This document shows, one piece after another, positions 8,147-17,019 of a DNA stretch of 64,000 bases. The DNA is from Alphaproteobacteria bacterium SO-S41 (GTDB lineage Bacteria > Pseudomonadota > Alphaproteobacteria > Micropepsales > Micropepsaceae). A model generated the notes under the pieces. That model had not been told where the DNA came from, made no database searches, and saw only the letters and a list, made by a program, of their open reading frames with translations. The position numbers and the translations under genes are program-made. Positions within the stretch are counted from its first letter, which is position 1. Each line of letters starts with the position of its first letter. The stretch lies in assembly GCA_019670725.1 (NCBI GenBank), contig AP024629.1, positions 3,038,001-3,102,000 of the forward strand. Reading direction: 5' to 3'.

Positions 8147-9067
8147 TTAGGGCGCGCCGATCAGCGCATCGACCTTGGCAACCAGCGACACATCCGGTGC
8201 ACGCGACGCTACTGCGGCGTTGGCCGCGAGGTGCCCTGCCGCGTAGTTCGAGGTGATGACGACGCCCTCAGGGTTCACCGCGAAAGCGTAGTCGAGCAAC
8301 AGCGCCGGCAGATCGTCCGTGTCGAGCGCCTTGATCGCCTCGGGCTTCTGGCGCGCCACGCGCTTCAGCGCATCGAGCGCGCCGGCGACGCCAAACACCG
8401 AATGCGTGACCGTGAAGGCCGGAGCGCCTTTCAGCGCTGTCAAGTTGCGCGCGAACGGCGAGTTCGCGACCTGCGCGACATCGACCGGCAGGCCGGCCGC
8501 ACGGGCCGCCGCGATCACGTCGGGCGAGCCCGCCACGCCGATACGCGCGGCGAGGCCCTGATCGCGGAGATCGGTCAGCGCGGCGATGACATCGGGATTG
8601 CGCACATCGTCCAGCGACGGCTCGTGCAGCGCGAGCACCGCGACGCTGTCGCGGCCGAGCCGTTCGAGGCTCTGGAACAGGCTGATCCGCACCGTCTCGC
8701 CGTCGAGCGCCACGCGTTGTGCGCCGTCGGGGCGCAGGCGCTTCACCAGCGGACGCAGCGCCGGTATCGCCGCGACCAGCGGGCGCGCAATCGATCCGAT
8801 CGCGCGCTTGGCGATGTTTCGGCGCGGCGCGACGAGGCCGACCTTGGTCACGACGGCGACGTTCGCGCCCCGTAGCGCTTCACCAAGGATCTTCTCGGCG
8901 CCGCCATCGCCATAGGACGGCGCGACGTCGAACCACGTCACGCCGGCGGCGAGCGCGCGCTCGATCGCCGCGCGTCCGGTTGCCGCCGAGACGCGCGAGC
9001 CCAGGGACGCGCAGCCGAATCCCAGCGCCGAAACGGGTCCGACGCCGTCGAGCGTAACGTTGCGCAT
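8147..9067 (-). CDS. Aldo/keto reductase family protein
   Basis: 306 residues. The family is recognisable from GFGCASLGSRVSAATG at the N-terminus, GVTWFDVAPSYGDGGAEKIL (Asp and Tyr of the catalytic tetrad), VVTKVG (Lys) and the barrel pattern that follows, with ALHEPSL in place of the usual histidine region. It would use NAD(P)H to reduce a sugar carbonyl or aldehyde, or run the reverse reaction. It ends the minus-strand glycosyltransferase group, 2 bases after the GT4 gene. Together with the GMC enzyme across the repeat element it suggests redox tailoring of a sugar; this link is inference. Confidence 0.8.
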   Translation of the reverse strand: MRNVTLDGVGPVSALGFGCASLGSRVSAATGRAAIERALAAGVTWFDVAPSYGDGGAEKILGEALRGANVAVVTKVGLVAPRRNIAKRAIGSIARPLVAAIPALRPLVKRLRPDGAQRVALDGETVRISLFQSLERLGRDSVAVLALHEPSLDDVRNPDVIAALTDLRDQGLAARIGVAGSPDVIAAARAAGLPVDVAQVANSPFARNLTALKGAPAFTVTHSVFGVAGALDALKRVARQKPEAIKALDTDDLPALLLDYAFAVNPEGVVITSNYAAGHLAANAAVASRAPDVSLVAKVDALIGAP

Positions 9068-9069
9068 GA

Positions 9070-10311
9070 TTACTCCGCCGCGACGGCGACGGAGGACGGC
9101 GTCGCCGGCGGCTTACCCTTGCGGGCGATGTCGCGGAGCGCCGTGAAGAGGCGGTTCATCTGATTGTCGATCGACCACGGCACGATCTTGTCGTGTACGA
9201 CCTGCGGATCGACCTTGCCTGCCTTGATCTCGGCCCACTGCGCCAGGATCGCGTCGGAGGCGAGCACTTCGGAATCTTCGACCGTCGCCCCGCGTTCGGC
9301 CATGCGGCCATTCACACCCTGCGTCACGACCTGGTCGTATTGCGGCAAACGAAGCCCGCCGAACGGCCGGCCGCTCGCCAGCAGCTCCAGCAGGAAGCAC
9401 GGCATGCCTTCCCAGTGCGAGACGAGAATGCCCATGTGAACCTTCTGCATCACCGCCGCGACGCCTTCGGGCAGCAGCGCGCCGTGGCGCACCGTGTATG
9501 CTTCGATGGCCGCGAATTCTGGGAAGCGATGCGGATCGGCAGAGCCGCAGAAATGGAACTCGAACGCGCCGTCCAGCTTCTCGTGCAGCCGCCGCGCGAC
9601 GCGGAACATCAGCGACGGGTCCTTGAACTCGTCGAGCCGGCCCGCATAGACGAGGCGCAGCTTGCCGTCGCTGAGATCGAACGGCGTCGCGTGATACATG
9701 TCGGTGTCGACGGAGACGGTCAGCACCTCGGCCTTCTTCGCCTGGCTTGGATATTTCTGCGCGATGCGATCGCGGATCTTGGGCGTGACGCAGAAGATGC
9801 GCTTGGCGAGACGGAAGGCCATCCATTCGGCCATCGCGTTGATGCGCCAATGACGGCTTAGCACCGAGTCCATCTTGTCGGTCTTCGGGTCACCTTCATT
9901 ATGCGCCATGACGACGAGCGGACAGCCCAGCATGCGCGCGAAGGGCGCGAACTCGAAACGCTCGACCTCGGCCGAGGCGGCCTCGCCGGCGATGATGCGG
10001 CGCAGCTTGGGGATATGGCGGCCCAGTGCCTTCGCGAAGCGGAAGGTGACGGAGTTCGAGACGTTCTTCGCGGCCGTCGTCTGCGCGTTGGTGGGGATGT
10101 GCAGGACCGGCACGAAGTCGATCTCGCGGCCGGCGACGGTGATCGTTACCATCTTGCCTATTTCCAGATCGCCGAAATCGTCGAGCCCGATCATCAGCAC
10201 GCGCATGTCGGCGGGGTGCTTGCGCAGCACCTGACGCACATGGGTCTCCATGCCGCCGACCTTGGTGCCGCGGGGATCGAAGCAGTGAATGGAGACGAGG
10301 CGTTGGGTCAT
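9070..10311 (-). CDS. Glycosyltransferase, GT4-like
   Basis: 413 residues from ATG 10311 (MTQRLVSIHCFDPRGTKVGG); an in-frame TTG at 10329 would add six residues. The two-domain GT-B layout shows a GGMETHV donor/acceptor loop near residue 26, MAHNEGDPKTDK mid-protein, then KLRLVYAGRLDEFKDPSLMF starting the C-terminal Rossmann domain and GILVSHWEGMPCFLLELLASGRP, the E-x7-E region of GT4. It likely adds a sugar to the lipid-linked repeat unit on the cytoplasmic face. Donor sugar unknown. Preceded by the methyltransferase gene in the same operon. Confidence 0.82.
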   Translation of the reverse strand: MTQRLVSIHCFDPRGTKVGGMETHVRQVLRKHPADMRVLMIGLDDFGDLEIGKMVTITVAGREIDFVPVLHIPTNAQTTAAKNVSNSVTFRFAKALGRHIPKLRRIIAGEAASAEVERFEFAPFARMLGCPLVVMAHNEGDPKTDKMDSVLSRHWRINAMAEWMAFRLAKRIFCVTPKIRDRIAQKYPSQAKKAEVLTVSVDTDMYHATPFDLSDGKLRLVYAGRLDEFKDPSLMFRVARRLHEKLDGAFEFHFCGSADPHRFPEFAAIEAYTVRHGALLPEGVAAVMQKVHMGILVSHWEGMPCFLLELLASGRPFGGLRLPQYDQVVTQGVNGRMAERGATVEDSEVLASDAILAQWAEIKAGKVDPQVVHDKIVPWSIDNQMNRLFTALRDIARKGKPPATPSSVAVAAE

Positions 10312-10332
10312 ATGCGCAGGGTCCGGCAAGGC

Positions 10333-10989
10333 TCAGCGAACGGCGATGAGGGATTTGGTGAAGCCATAGGCGCGCTCGCGCTCCAGCTTCCCATCGGGGA
10401 AGAGATGCATGAAGCGGCGCGCGTCGAGCAGATTGGAATCCTCGATGAAGCGCTGCGCGTCGTCGATATTCGTGGCCTTGGGGAAGGCGCCCAGCGGCCG
10501 GCGCATCGCCTTGTTGACGCGCATCGGCTCGGGCAGCCAATGGAAGAACAGCGAGCGGAAATGAGGCTCCATCGGGAACCAGTAATTCGGGGTCTGCACG
10601 AAATAGCGCGGCGCGAGGCGGCGCACCTCGCGCGCCATGGCGCTCATCTCCGACCAGCGGCCGACATGTTCCATGACGGAATTGGAATGGACGACGTCGA
10701 AACTGTTGTCGGCGAAGGCGCTCATGTTAGTGCAATCGCCCTGGATCGCCTCGAAGCGCGGGTCGTCCAGCCGTTCGGGCTGCAGGTTCACCACGGTGAA
10801 GGAGAGATTGCGTCCCGCCCACACCGGTTCAAGGTCCAGCCAGTAGTCGCGGTTGCCGCCCATATCGAGGACGCGGCAGCTGCCCTGCTTGGCGAGGATC
10901 TCGTCGGCGATCTCGACAAAGCGTTTCAGGCGCTTGGCGCGATAGCCCGTCTGGGCGCCCCAATGCTCCTCGCCAACCTTACCAGCCAC
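10333..10989 (-). CDS. SAM-dependent methyltransferase of the polysaccharide locus
   Basis: 218 residues from a GTG start with AAGGAT nine bases upstream. The class I Rossmann motifs are CRVLDMGGNRDYW (motif I), FTVVNLQPE, IQGDCTNM and FDVVHSNSVMEHVGRW (motif IV/post-I). Probably methylates a sugar or a lipid-linked intermediate. It is divergent from the GH10 gene across a 62-base gap that contains GTATG-N10-CATAC, and it heads the methyltransferase-GT4-AKR transcript. Confidence 0.82.
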   Translation of the reverse strand: MAGKVGEEHWGAQTGYRAKRLKRFVEIADEILAKQGSCRVLDMGGNRDYWLDLEPVWAGRNLSFTVVNLQPERLDDPRFEAIQGDCTNMSAFADNSFDVVHSNSVMEHVGRWSEMSAMAREVRRLAPRYFVQTPNYWFPMEPHFRSLFFHWLPEPMRVNKAMRRPLGAFPKATNIDDAQRFIEDSNLLDARRFMHLFPDGKLERERAYGFTKSLIAVR

Positions 10990-11051
10990 GTGCCAAATCC
11001 TTAAGTATGCTGAGGTTAGTCATACACATCGGCGGTTAAGGGAGCGTGCGC

Positions 11052-12161
11052 GTGAAGCTCGACCGGAGAGGCTTTCTGGCGGCCGGCGCTGCGGCGGCGC
11101 TGCTGCGTCCTGGAGTTGCACAGGCTGTGTCGCCGCTCAACCTCGGCGCCGACGCCGCCGACCGGGGGATCGTATTTGGCAGCGCCTTCGACCGTGAAAT
11201 CTTCGACGACACAGCCTATGCCGCCCTTCTACGCGCCCAATGCCGCATCGGATCGCTGGAGAACAGCCTCAAATTCGACTGGCTGAAGCCGACCGGAAAT
11301 GTCGCGGATTTCAGCGCTTCCGACCGGCTCGTCGACTTCGCCGTGGAGAGCGGCATACGACCGCGCGGCACCGCGCTGATCTGGAACGACTGGCTGCCAG
11401 ACTGGCTGAAATGGACGACGGTGCTGGAGCGTCGTTCGATCATGGAAAAGCACATCGACGAAGTGGTCGGGCGCTATGCCGGACGCGTGCAATCCTGGGA
11501 CGTGGTGAACGAGCCTTTCTTCCCGCCGCACGGCATCGACGGTGGCTATCGCAAGGGCCTGTGGCTGGATGCGATGGGGCCGGATTACATAATCCACGCA
11601 TTCAAGCGCGCCGCAGCGGCCGATCCCAAGGCGCAGCTCGTGCTCAACGAAGCCTTCTGCGAACAGGACGACGAGCTCGGGAAATCCATCCGGCCGCTGC
11701 TGCTGAACGAGGTGAAGCGGCTGCAGGATGCGGGCGTCAAACTGGACGCGATCGGGTTCGAAGCGCATCTGAGGCCCGAGCTCCCGTACGACGATCAGGC
11801 CTTCGTAGCCTATGTCGCCGAGATCGCGGCGCTGGGCGTCGACGTGATGATCACCGAGCTCGACGTCAATGACAGCCACATGCCCGACGACGAGGCCGAG
11901 CGCGATGCGCAGGTCGCGGCGCGGGTGCACGATTTCCTGGGCGCGGTGCTGCAGGTACCGCGGGTGACGACGGTGATCACCTGGCATCTCAGCGATCGCT
12001 ATTCCTGGTATCGCGGCGCGGACTGGTATGCCGATCAGGTGCGCGCCGGCGGCGGCACGCCGGGTCGTCCGGTCAGATCGCATCTCTACGACGATCAGTT
12101 GCAGCCGAAGGCGGCGGCGTTCGCTGCACGCGATGCGCTGAAAGCGTCAGGCCCGCACTAG
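11052..12161 (+). CDS. Tat-exported GH10 family glycoside hydrolase (endo-xylanase-like)
   Basis: 369 residues using GTG 11052, chosen because AAGGGAG lies eight bases upstream; GTG 11046 is possible. The N-terminus is a twin-arginine signal (DRRGFLAAGAAAALLRPG). GH10 hallmarks are the acid/base Glu154 in WDVVNEPF and the nucleophile Glu269 in ITELDVND, plus TWHLSDRYSW near the end. GH10 enzymes cleave beta-1,4-xylans and some other beta-glycans. Placed beside the flippase and polymerase genes it more likely trims or releases the organism's own polysaccharide than degrades plant xylan; that is inference. It overlaps the convergent flippase gene by 15 bases. Confidence 0.88.
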   Translation: MKLDRRGFLAAGAAAALLRPGVAQAVSPLNLGADAADRGIVFGSAFDREIFDDTAYAALLRAQCRIGSLENSLKFDWLKPTGNVADFSASDRLVDFAVESGIRPRGTALIWNDWLPDWLKWTTVLERRSIMEKHIDEVVGRYAGRVQSWDVVNEPFFPPHGIDGGYRKGLWLDAMGPDYIIHAFKRAAAADPKAQLVLNEAFCEQDDELGKSIRPLLLNEVKRLQDAGVKLDAIGFEAHLRPELPYDDQAFVAYVAEIAALGVDVMITELDVNDSHMPDDEAERDAQVAARVHDFLGAVLQVPRVTTVITWHLSDRYSWYRGADWYADQVRAGGGTPGRPVRSHLYDDQLQPKAAAFAARDALKASGPH

Positions 12162-13580
12162 GCGGCTGCGCACCTTGGCGAACGCGACGCGCGCGCCGTC
12201 GGGGAACATCACCCCCATGGCGATGCCGTAGACGAGCACGCCGGCGGCGACTTCGATCAGCATGCCCGTCAGAGAATGAGCGAGCGGCAGGAAGACGAGC
12301 ACCGCCGTCATCGCCGCCGTCGCGCCGGCGATCTTCGCGATATCGGCGAGGCGCAGGTAGAAGCCGAACAGGCGGTTGGCGACGATGAAGCTGAAGAGCT
12401 CGCCGATAATCGCGGCGACGAGACAGCCCGCGACGGCACCCTGGATGCCGCCGATGCGGAGGCCGATCCAGCAGCACACGACGATCGCGCCGGCCTCCAG
12501 CATCGTGCTCCAGATGTTCAGCGTCGTGCGCTCGAACAGCAGGAAGACCTGGTCGGATCCGTGGTTCTTGAACGCGCGGATGGCCCCGGCCGCGACCGCC
12601 ATGGGCAGGATGTCGATGGTGATGGGCACATAGGCGGCGGCGACCAGCGTCTCGACCAGCGACTCGTTGAGGACGATGACTCCCGCGACCGATGGCACGA
12701 GAATGGCGAGCAGCAGCGCGCTGTTGGTCGCGAATTGCGGCAGCGCGCCGGCGGCGCCCAGTTCATGGATCTTCTGCACGGCGATGGTGAACGAAGCGCC
12801 CGTCACCAGCATCGCGGCGAAACTGGTGAGGCGGAGGCCCAGCCACCAGCCGACCGTGACATAGCCGACCGCGGCGACGTCAAATTCGAGCTGAACGATG
12901 AAGCGGATCGCCTGGCTGCCGACCCAGACGAGCAGGCTCGCCACCACCAGCGGCGCACCGTAGCGCCAGGCGGCGGCCAGCAGCTTCGCATCGGGCCGGG
13001 GCCGCACGGCCTTGAGGCGCATCAAAGGCAATGCAAGCGCGAGCGCCAACACCTGCGCCACCGTATAGGCCCAGAGCAGCGCCTCGGGCGTCGGCCCGAT
13101 GAAGTTGACCGCGAGCAGGCCGAAGACCAACCCGATGCCGGAGCCGACGATCTGGATGACGCTGAACGCGGTGATCTCGAAATGCGCGCGGGCCCGGTCG
13201 GCGAAATGGCTGCCGATATTGCGGGTCAGCGTGAAGCAGACCGCCGCCGCGATGAAATGCAGCGTCGGCTCGATATCGAGGAAATAGCGCACGGCCAGCG
13301 CCGCGAACGCCGCCTGGAACAGCGCGGCGGCGATCTGCACCGCCCACTCCATGCCGTCGAGCCGGGCGCGGTCGGTGAGGGTCGAAGTGTAACGCAGCAC
13401 GAAAGCCGACCACCAAGCGAGCGCTGCGAGCCCCGCCACCTCCTGGATCGCCCAGACCAGCACATAGGCGCCGAGCGCCTCGGGCGCGAGCCAATAGGTC
13501 CAGACGACCGCCGCCGCCATCTGCGCCAGCGGCCCGATCACCTGGGCCGGCAGATAGAGAATGGTCTGGCGCATCAGCAT
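12147..13580 (-). CDS. Wzx-like polysaccharide flippase
   Basis: 477 residues from ATG 13580 (MLMRQTILYLP), two bases after the polymerase stop. About 12-14 hydrophobic segments are spread evenly (for example GPLAQMAAAVVWTYWLAP, ALWAYTVAQVLALALALPL, ILVPSVAGVIVLNESLVETLV), the layout of MATE/MOP-superfamily polysaccharide exporters. It would flip the undecaprenyl-linked repeat unit to the periplasm. The same frame stays open upstream through the polymerase gene, but that stretch is antisense-like sequence and not part of this protein. Confidence 0.85.
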   Translation of the reverse strand: MLMRQTILYLPAQVIGPLAQMAAAVVWTYWLAPEALGAYVLVWAIQEVAGLAALAWWSAFVLRYTSTLTDRARLDGMEWAVQIAAALFQAAFAALAVRYFLDIEPTLHFIAAAVCFTLTRNIGSHFADRARAHFEITAFSVIQIVGSGIGLVFGLLAVNFIGPTPEALLWAYTVAQVLALALALPLMRLKAVRPRPDAKLLAAAWRYGAPLVVASLLVWVGSQAIRFIVQLEFDVAAVGYVTVGWWLGLRLTSFAAMLVTGASFTIAVQKIHELGAAGALPQFATNSALLLAILVPSVAGVIVLNESLVETLVAAAYVPITIDILPMAVAAGAIRAFKNHGSDQVFLLFERTTLNIWSTMLEAGAIVVCCWIGLRIGGIQGAVAGCLVAAIIGELFSFIVANRLFGFYLRLADIAKIAGATAAMTAVLVFLPLAHSLTGMLIEVAAGVLVYGIAMGVMFPDGARVAFAKVRSRLVRA

Positions 13581-13582
13581 CG

Positions 13583-14887
13583 CTAGCGCGCCTCCGCCGG
13601 CCGCGGACGCGGCGCGCGCCGCATCAGGATCAGCAGCATCACCACGAACTGCGCCAGCGTCGTCGACTTGCCCGACAGCGAGGCAGAGGTGGAGCAGACC
13701 GTCAGGAAGAACAGGATGGGCCAGAAGGCACGCACCTGCGTCGCTCGCCAGAGGTCGTAGAAAAAGGTCAGCAGGCCGATAAAGAACGGCAGGCTGATCA
13801 GGATGCCGTAATAGGCGATGAAGGCGATCCAGAAGCTCTCGATGCCGAAGGCGATGCCTTCGGTCCGCTGCAGCGTCGCGACGACTTCGGGATCGGCGCC
13901 GACCAGCAGCTCGTGAAACGGGATGCGGCCGATCAGGTCGAACATCCGCACGCGGCTTGCGGCCGAGCCCTCGTCGCTGATGAAGCGCATGATGAATTTG
14001 TCGAGGAAGCCGTCGGCGACCAGCAGGATGATGCCGATCACCAGCACGGGCACCAGGAAGGCGGCGGCTGCGGCGGCGTTCACCGAGAACTTGCGGCCAT
14101 TCAGCAGCAGGATCGCATGGCGGAAGGCGATCACGCCCGCGAAGAGCCCGAAAAGCAGCGTCGCGAAGCGTCCGCCGAACACCGCCATCGCGAAGATCTG
14201 CAGCAGCAGCGCGGCGGCGCGCCAGCCCGACGTCAGATCGCGCCCGCCGCCGAGCAGCAGCATCAACGCGTAGGACGCCGCATGGAGGGCATTGTTGAGG
14301 GGGTGGCCGAGCAGCGCCGACGAGCGGTAGTCGGAGTTCAGCTCCATCCCCTGCGCGACGATCGGCGTCAGGCGCCAGCCGGTGCCGAACTCCGCAATGC
14401 CGAGTAGCGCGTTCGCCGCCATGAAGACGTGGATGAACAGCGCCATGCTGCGTTTGTGCGCGGGCGACAGGCGCACCACGATGATCGACAGGGCGATCGG
14501 CAGCAGGAAGGAGTCGAACGTCGCCGTCAGCGGCGAGCCCTGGAACACCACGATGTAGGCGAACAGCATCGCCCAGGTGATGAGGAAGACGAGCGTGCCC
14601 TTGTGGCGCTGGATGATCTCGTCGAGCAGCGCCATCGCATTGCGGCGCTCCGCGAACATGGCGAGCAGCGCCAGGAAGGCGAAATAGGTCGCGGGCGCAA
14701 TCTTCTGCCACTGCGCGCCGCCCGAGGTCTCATAAGCCATGCCGAGCATGGTGAGCATCAGGCTGGAGACCAGATACATCACCGCGACCGACGCGAAGGC
14801 GAAGAACGCCATCGGGCCGATGCCGCCGGTTTTCCGGCGGGGCGGCGACTTGATCCAGGCCGATGCGTTCATCTCGTTCGCCGGCAT
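13583..14887 (-). CDS. Wzy-type polysaccharide polymerase / O-antigen ligase-like protein (VpsF-like)
   Basis: 434 residues from ATG 14887; a TTG at 14905 overlapping the preceding gene would add six residues. It has roughly 11 transmembrane segments and a large periplasmic loop between about 280 and 340 (DKFIMRFISDEGSAASRVRMF, FHELLVGADPEV), as in Wzy/WaaL proteins. SRVRMFDLI is the sort of Arg-containing periplasmic motif these polymerases use. The overall look is that of the VpsF group. Polymerises repeat units in the periplasm. Operon order on minus: copolymerase, polymerase, flippase. Confidence 0.78.
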   Translation of the reverse strand: MPANEMNASAWIKSPPRRKTGGIGPMAFFAFASVAVMYLVSSLMLTMLGMAYETSGGAQWQKIAPATYFAFLALLAMFAERRNAMALLDEIIQRHKGTLVFLITWAMLFAYIVVFQGSPLTATFDSFLLPIALSIIVVRLSPAHKRSMALFIHVFMAANALLGIAEFGTGWRLTPIVAQGMELNSDYRSSALLGHPLNNALHAASYALMLLLGGGRDLTSGWRAAALLLQIFAMAVFGGRFATLLFGLFAGVIAFRHAILLLNGRKFSVNAAAAAAFLVPVLVIGIILLVADGFLDKFIMRFISDEGSAASRVRMFDLIGRIPFHELLVGADPEVVATLQRTEGIAFGIESFWIAFIAYYGILISLPFFIGLLTFFYDLWRATQVRAFWPILFFLTVCSTSASLSGKSTTLAQFVVMLLILMRRAPRPRPAEAR

Positions 14888-14901
14888 GGCGATGCCCGCC
14901 T

Positions 14902-16983
14902 TCAAGCCGTCGCCTTGCCCGCCATCGTCAGCACGATGCCGCAGGTCTTTTCGCCGCGGATGCGCAGCGCGCGCAGGGCGGCGGCGACATCGCCGCGCGT
15001 GGTCGATTCCGCCTTAAGGACGAGCGCCACCTGGTCGACCGCTTCCGCGATGGCACGGGCATCGGGCTCATCCCGCAGGGGCGCGCCGACGAAGAGGACA
15101 TAGTCGAATCGCGCGCGGGCATAGGTGATCAACCGCTCGATCGCGGCGCGCGACGGGCGATAACGCGAGACCTTGGACGTCACGGCCATCGGCAACGCCT
15201 GGAAGCCGCTCGCGCCCGAACCGGCCAGCGCATCGGTGAAGCGCACCTTGCCGGCCAGCACTTCCATCAGGCCCACCGACGCGTCCGGCGCGACCATGGC
15301 CGAGAGCGAGCGGTTGACGGGATCGGCGTCGATGATCAGGACGCGCTCGCCGGCGGCGACTGCCGCGAGGGCGAGATTGAGACCCACCAGAGCCGAGCCA
15401 TCGCCCTTGCGTGAGGCAACGATCAGGGCGGAGCGTTCGGCCTGACGCTGAACAGGATCGCGCAGCTCGGCGCGGAGCAGGCGGATCGCATAGTCGAAGC
15501 TGCCGTCCGGCCCGCGCTTGCGCGCACGGAAAGGCGGCACCACGGCAAGAACGTCGAGCCCCGCGCGACGCAGCTGCGCCGCGTTGCGGATGCGGTCGTC
15601 GAAGCGCTCGCGCAGCAGCGCCAGCGCGGCGCCGCCGCCGAGGCCCAGCGCCAGCGCGATGCCGATGATGAAGAGACGCGGCGGGAACGAGGCCGCCGAC
15701 GGCATCGCAGCCGGCGCGATGACGCGGGCAGACGAGATTTCCAGCCGCTCCTGCTCGCTCGTTTCCTTGGCGCGGGCCAGAACGGATTCGTAGACTTCGC
15801 GGATGGCATCGGCCTCGCGCTGCAATTCGCGGAGCTGGATGAGAACGCCGGCGTCCTTCACGTCCTGTCCGGTGACGCGGTCGAGTTCGGCCTGCAACGC
15901 GGCGACGTCGCCCTTGGCGCGTTCCAGGTCGTTGCGCGCGGAGGCGGCGATACGCCCGACTTCCGCATTGATCTGCGCCTGCAGGCTTGCGACTTCCGCG
16001 CGCACCTTGATGACGGAGGGATGGCGGTCGCCCAGCGTCGCGGAGAGATCGGCCTCGCGGCGCTGCGCATCGGCGAGCTGCGCGCGCAGCGCGGCGATCA
16101 CCGGCGACGCCAGCGCTTCCGACGACGAGGCGGCGTCGCTGCGGCTGATCTGGTCGTAGCGCGCCTGCGCCGTCGCCAGCTTGGCGCGCGCTTCGACGAG
16201 GCGCTTGTTCAACTCGTCGAGCTGCTGCTCGGTCGTCGCAGAACCGTCCTTGCCGACAAGGCCGTTGGCGGCGCGATAGGCTTGAACCTTGTCTTCGGCG
16301 GCGCGCAGCTGCTCCTGCAATTCGGAGAGGCGCGCGGTCAGCGCTTCGTTGGCGCGGCGGGTTGCGGCGCGCGCGGCATCGTTCTGGTCGTCGATATAGG
16401 CCGCGGTCACGGCATCCGCGACCTTGCGCGCCCAGACCGGATCCTTGGCGGTCGAGCGCACTTCCAGCACATAGGTGCGGTCAGCGCGGCTGGCCGCAAT
16501 GCGGCGGCCGAGCGTGTCGAGCGCGCTCGCGGCGCGCTCAACGGGGTCTTCGGACTTGCCGCCAAACTCCTCGACATTAGCGAGGCCGAGCGTTTCGACG
16601 ACGCGGCCGAGCACGGCGTCCGAGGTGATGACGCGCACCTGGCTTTCCACAAGCGCGGCGTCGGAGCCCGAACCCGCGGAGAGAACTTCGGTCTGCAGCA
16701 CGCGTTGATCGCGCGGGTCGAGCAGCAGCAGCGCCGAGGTCGTGTAGAGCTTGGGCGTCACCACGAGATAAGCGAGCGCGAGGCCGACCAGCAGAACGGC
16801 GGGCACGACGACGGTCAGCCAGCGCCGGCGCAGGATGTCGATCAGGCCGCGAATATCGATGCCGTCTTCGCCGGGATGATTGTCCGGCTCGAACGCAACC
16901 GGGGGCGGCGGCGGCCGGTGATCGCCGGCGCGCCGCAGCGGACGGGCGCCGCCGCTATAGGGGGTCATCGCAGCCGACTGCAT
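14902..16983 (-). CDS. Wzc/GumC-like polysaccharide copolymerase with degenerate kinase domain
   Basis: 693 residues from ATG 16983, with AAGGAT upstream. A Wzz domain with an N-terminal TM (WLTVVVPAVLLVGLALAYLVV) leads to a long periplasmic coiled coil (about 190-430) and a second TM (LFIIGIALALGLGGGAALAL). The cytoplasmic BY-kinase-like domain follows. Where an active kinase has GEGKS/T it reads KGDGSALVGLNL, so the Walker A Lys and Ser/Thr are missing. The Walker A' LIIDADPVNRS is kept. The C-terminus (EKTCGIVLTMAGKATA) has no tyrosine cluster. It should control chain length and span the envelope to the OPX lipoprotein, but probably does not autophosphorylate. Confidence 0.88.
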   Translation of the reverse strand: MQSAAMTPYSGGARPLRRAGDHRPPPPPVAFEPDNHPGEDGIDIRGLIDILRRRWLTVVVPAVLLVGLALAYLVVTPKLYTTSALLLLDPRDQRVLQTEVLSAGSGSDAALVESQVRVITSDAVLGRVVETLGLANVEEFGGKSEDPVERAASALDTLGRRIAASRADRTYVLEVRSTAKDPVWARKVADAVTAAYIDDQNDAARAATRRANEALTARLSELQEQLRAAEDKVQAYRAANGLVGKDGSATTEQQLDELNKRLVEARAKLATAQARYDQISRSDAASSSEALASPVIAALRAQLADAQRREADLSATLGDRHPSVIKVRAEVASLQAQINAEVGRIAASARNDLERAKGDVAALQAELDRVTGQDVKDAGVLIQLRELQREADAIREVYESVLARAKETSEQERLEISSARVIAPAAMPSAASFPPRLFIIGIALALGLGGGAALALLRERFDDRIRNAAQLRRAGLDVLAVVPPFRARKRGPDGSFDYAIRLLRAELRDPVQRQAERSALIVASRKGDGSALVGLNLALAAVAAGERVLIIDADPVNRSLSAMVAPDASVGLMEVLAGKVRFTDALAGSGASGFQALPMAVTSKVSRYRPSRAAIERLITYARARFDYVLFVGAPLRDEPDARAIAEAVDQVALVLKAESTTRGDVAAALRALRIRGEKTCGIVLTMAGKATA

Positions 16984-17019
16984 CTTAACCAAATCCTTGT
17001 CAGGCGCCCCGCCGCTCTT

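Noticed and set aside
12147-14711. One very long minus-strand open frame joining polymerase and flippase regions
   Set aside because: Upstream of ATG 13580 the translation is Arg/Ala/Pro-rich shadow sequence out of frame with the polymerase, which has a proper membrane-protein reading in another frame. The flippase starts at 13580.
10990-17000. Shared AAGGATTTGG before the methyltransferase and copolymerase starts
   Set aside because: A Shine-Dalgarno core plus chance identity of six further bases explains it; only two copies were seen.
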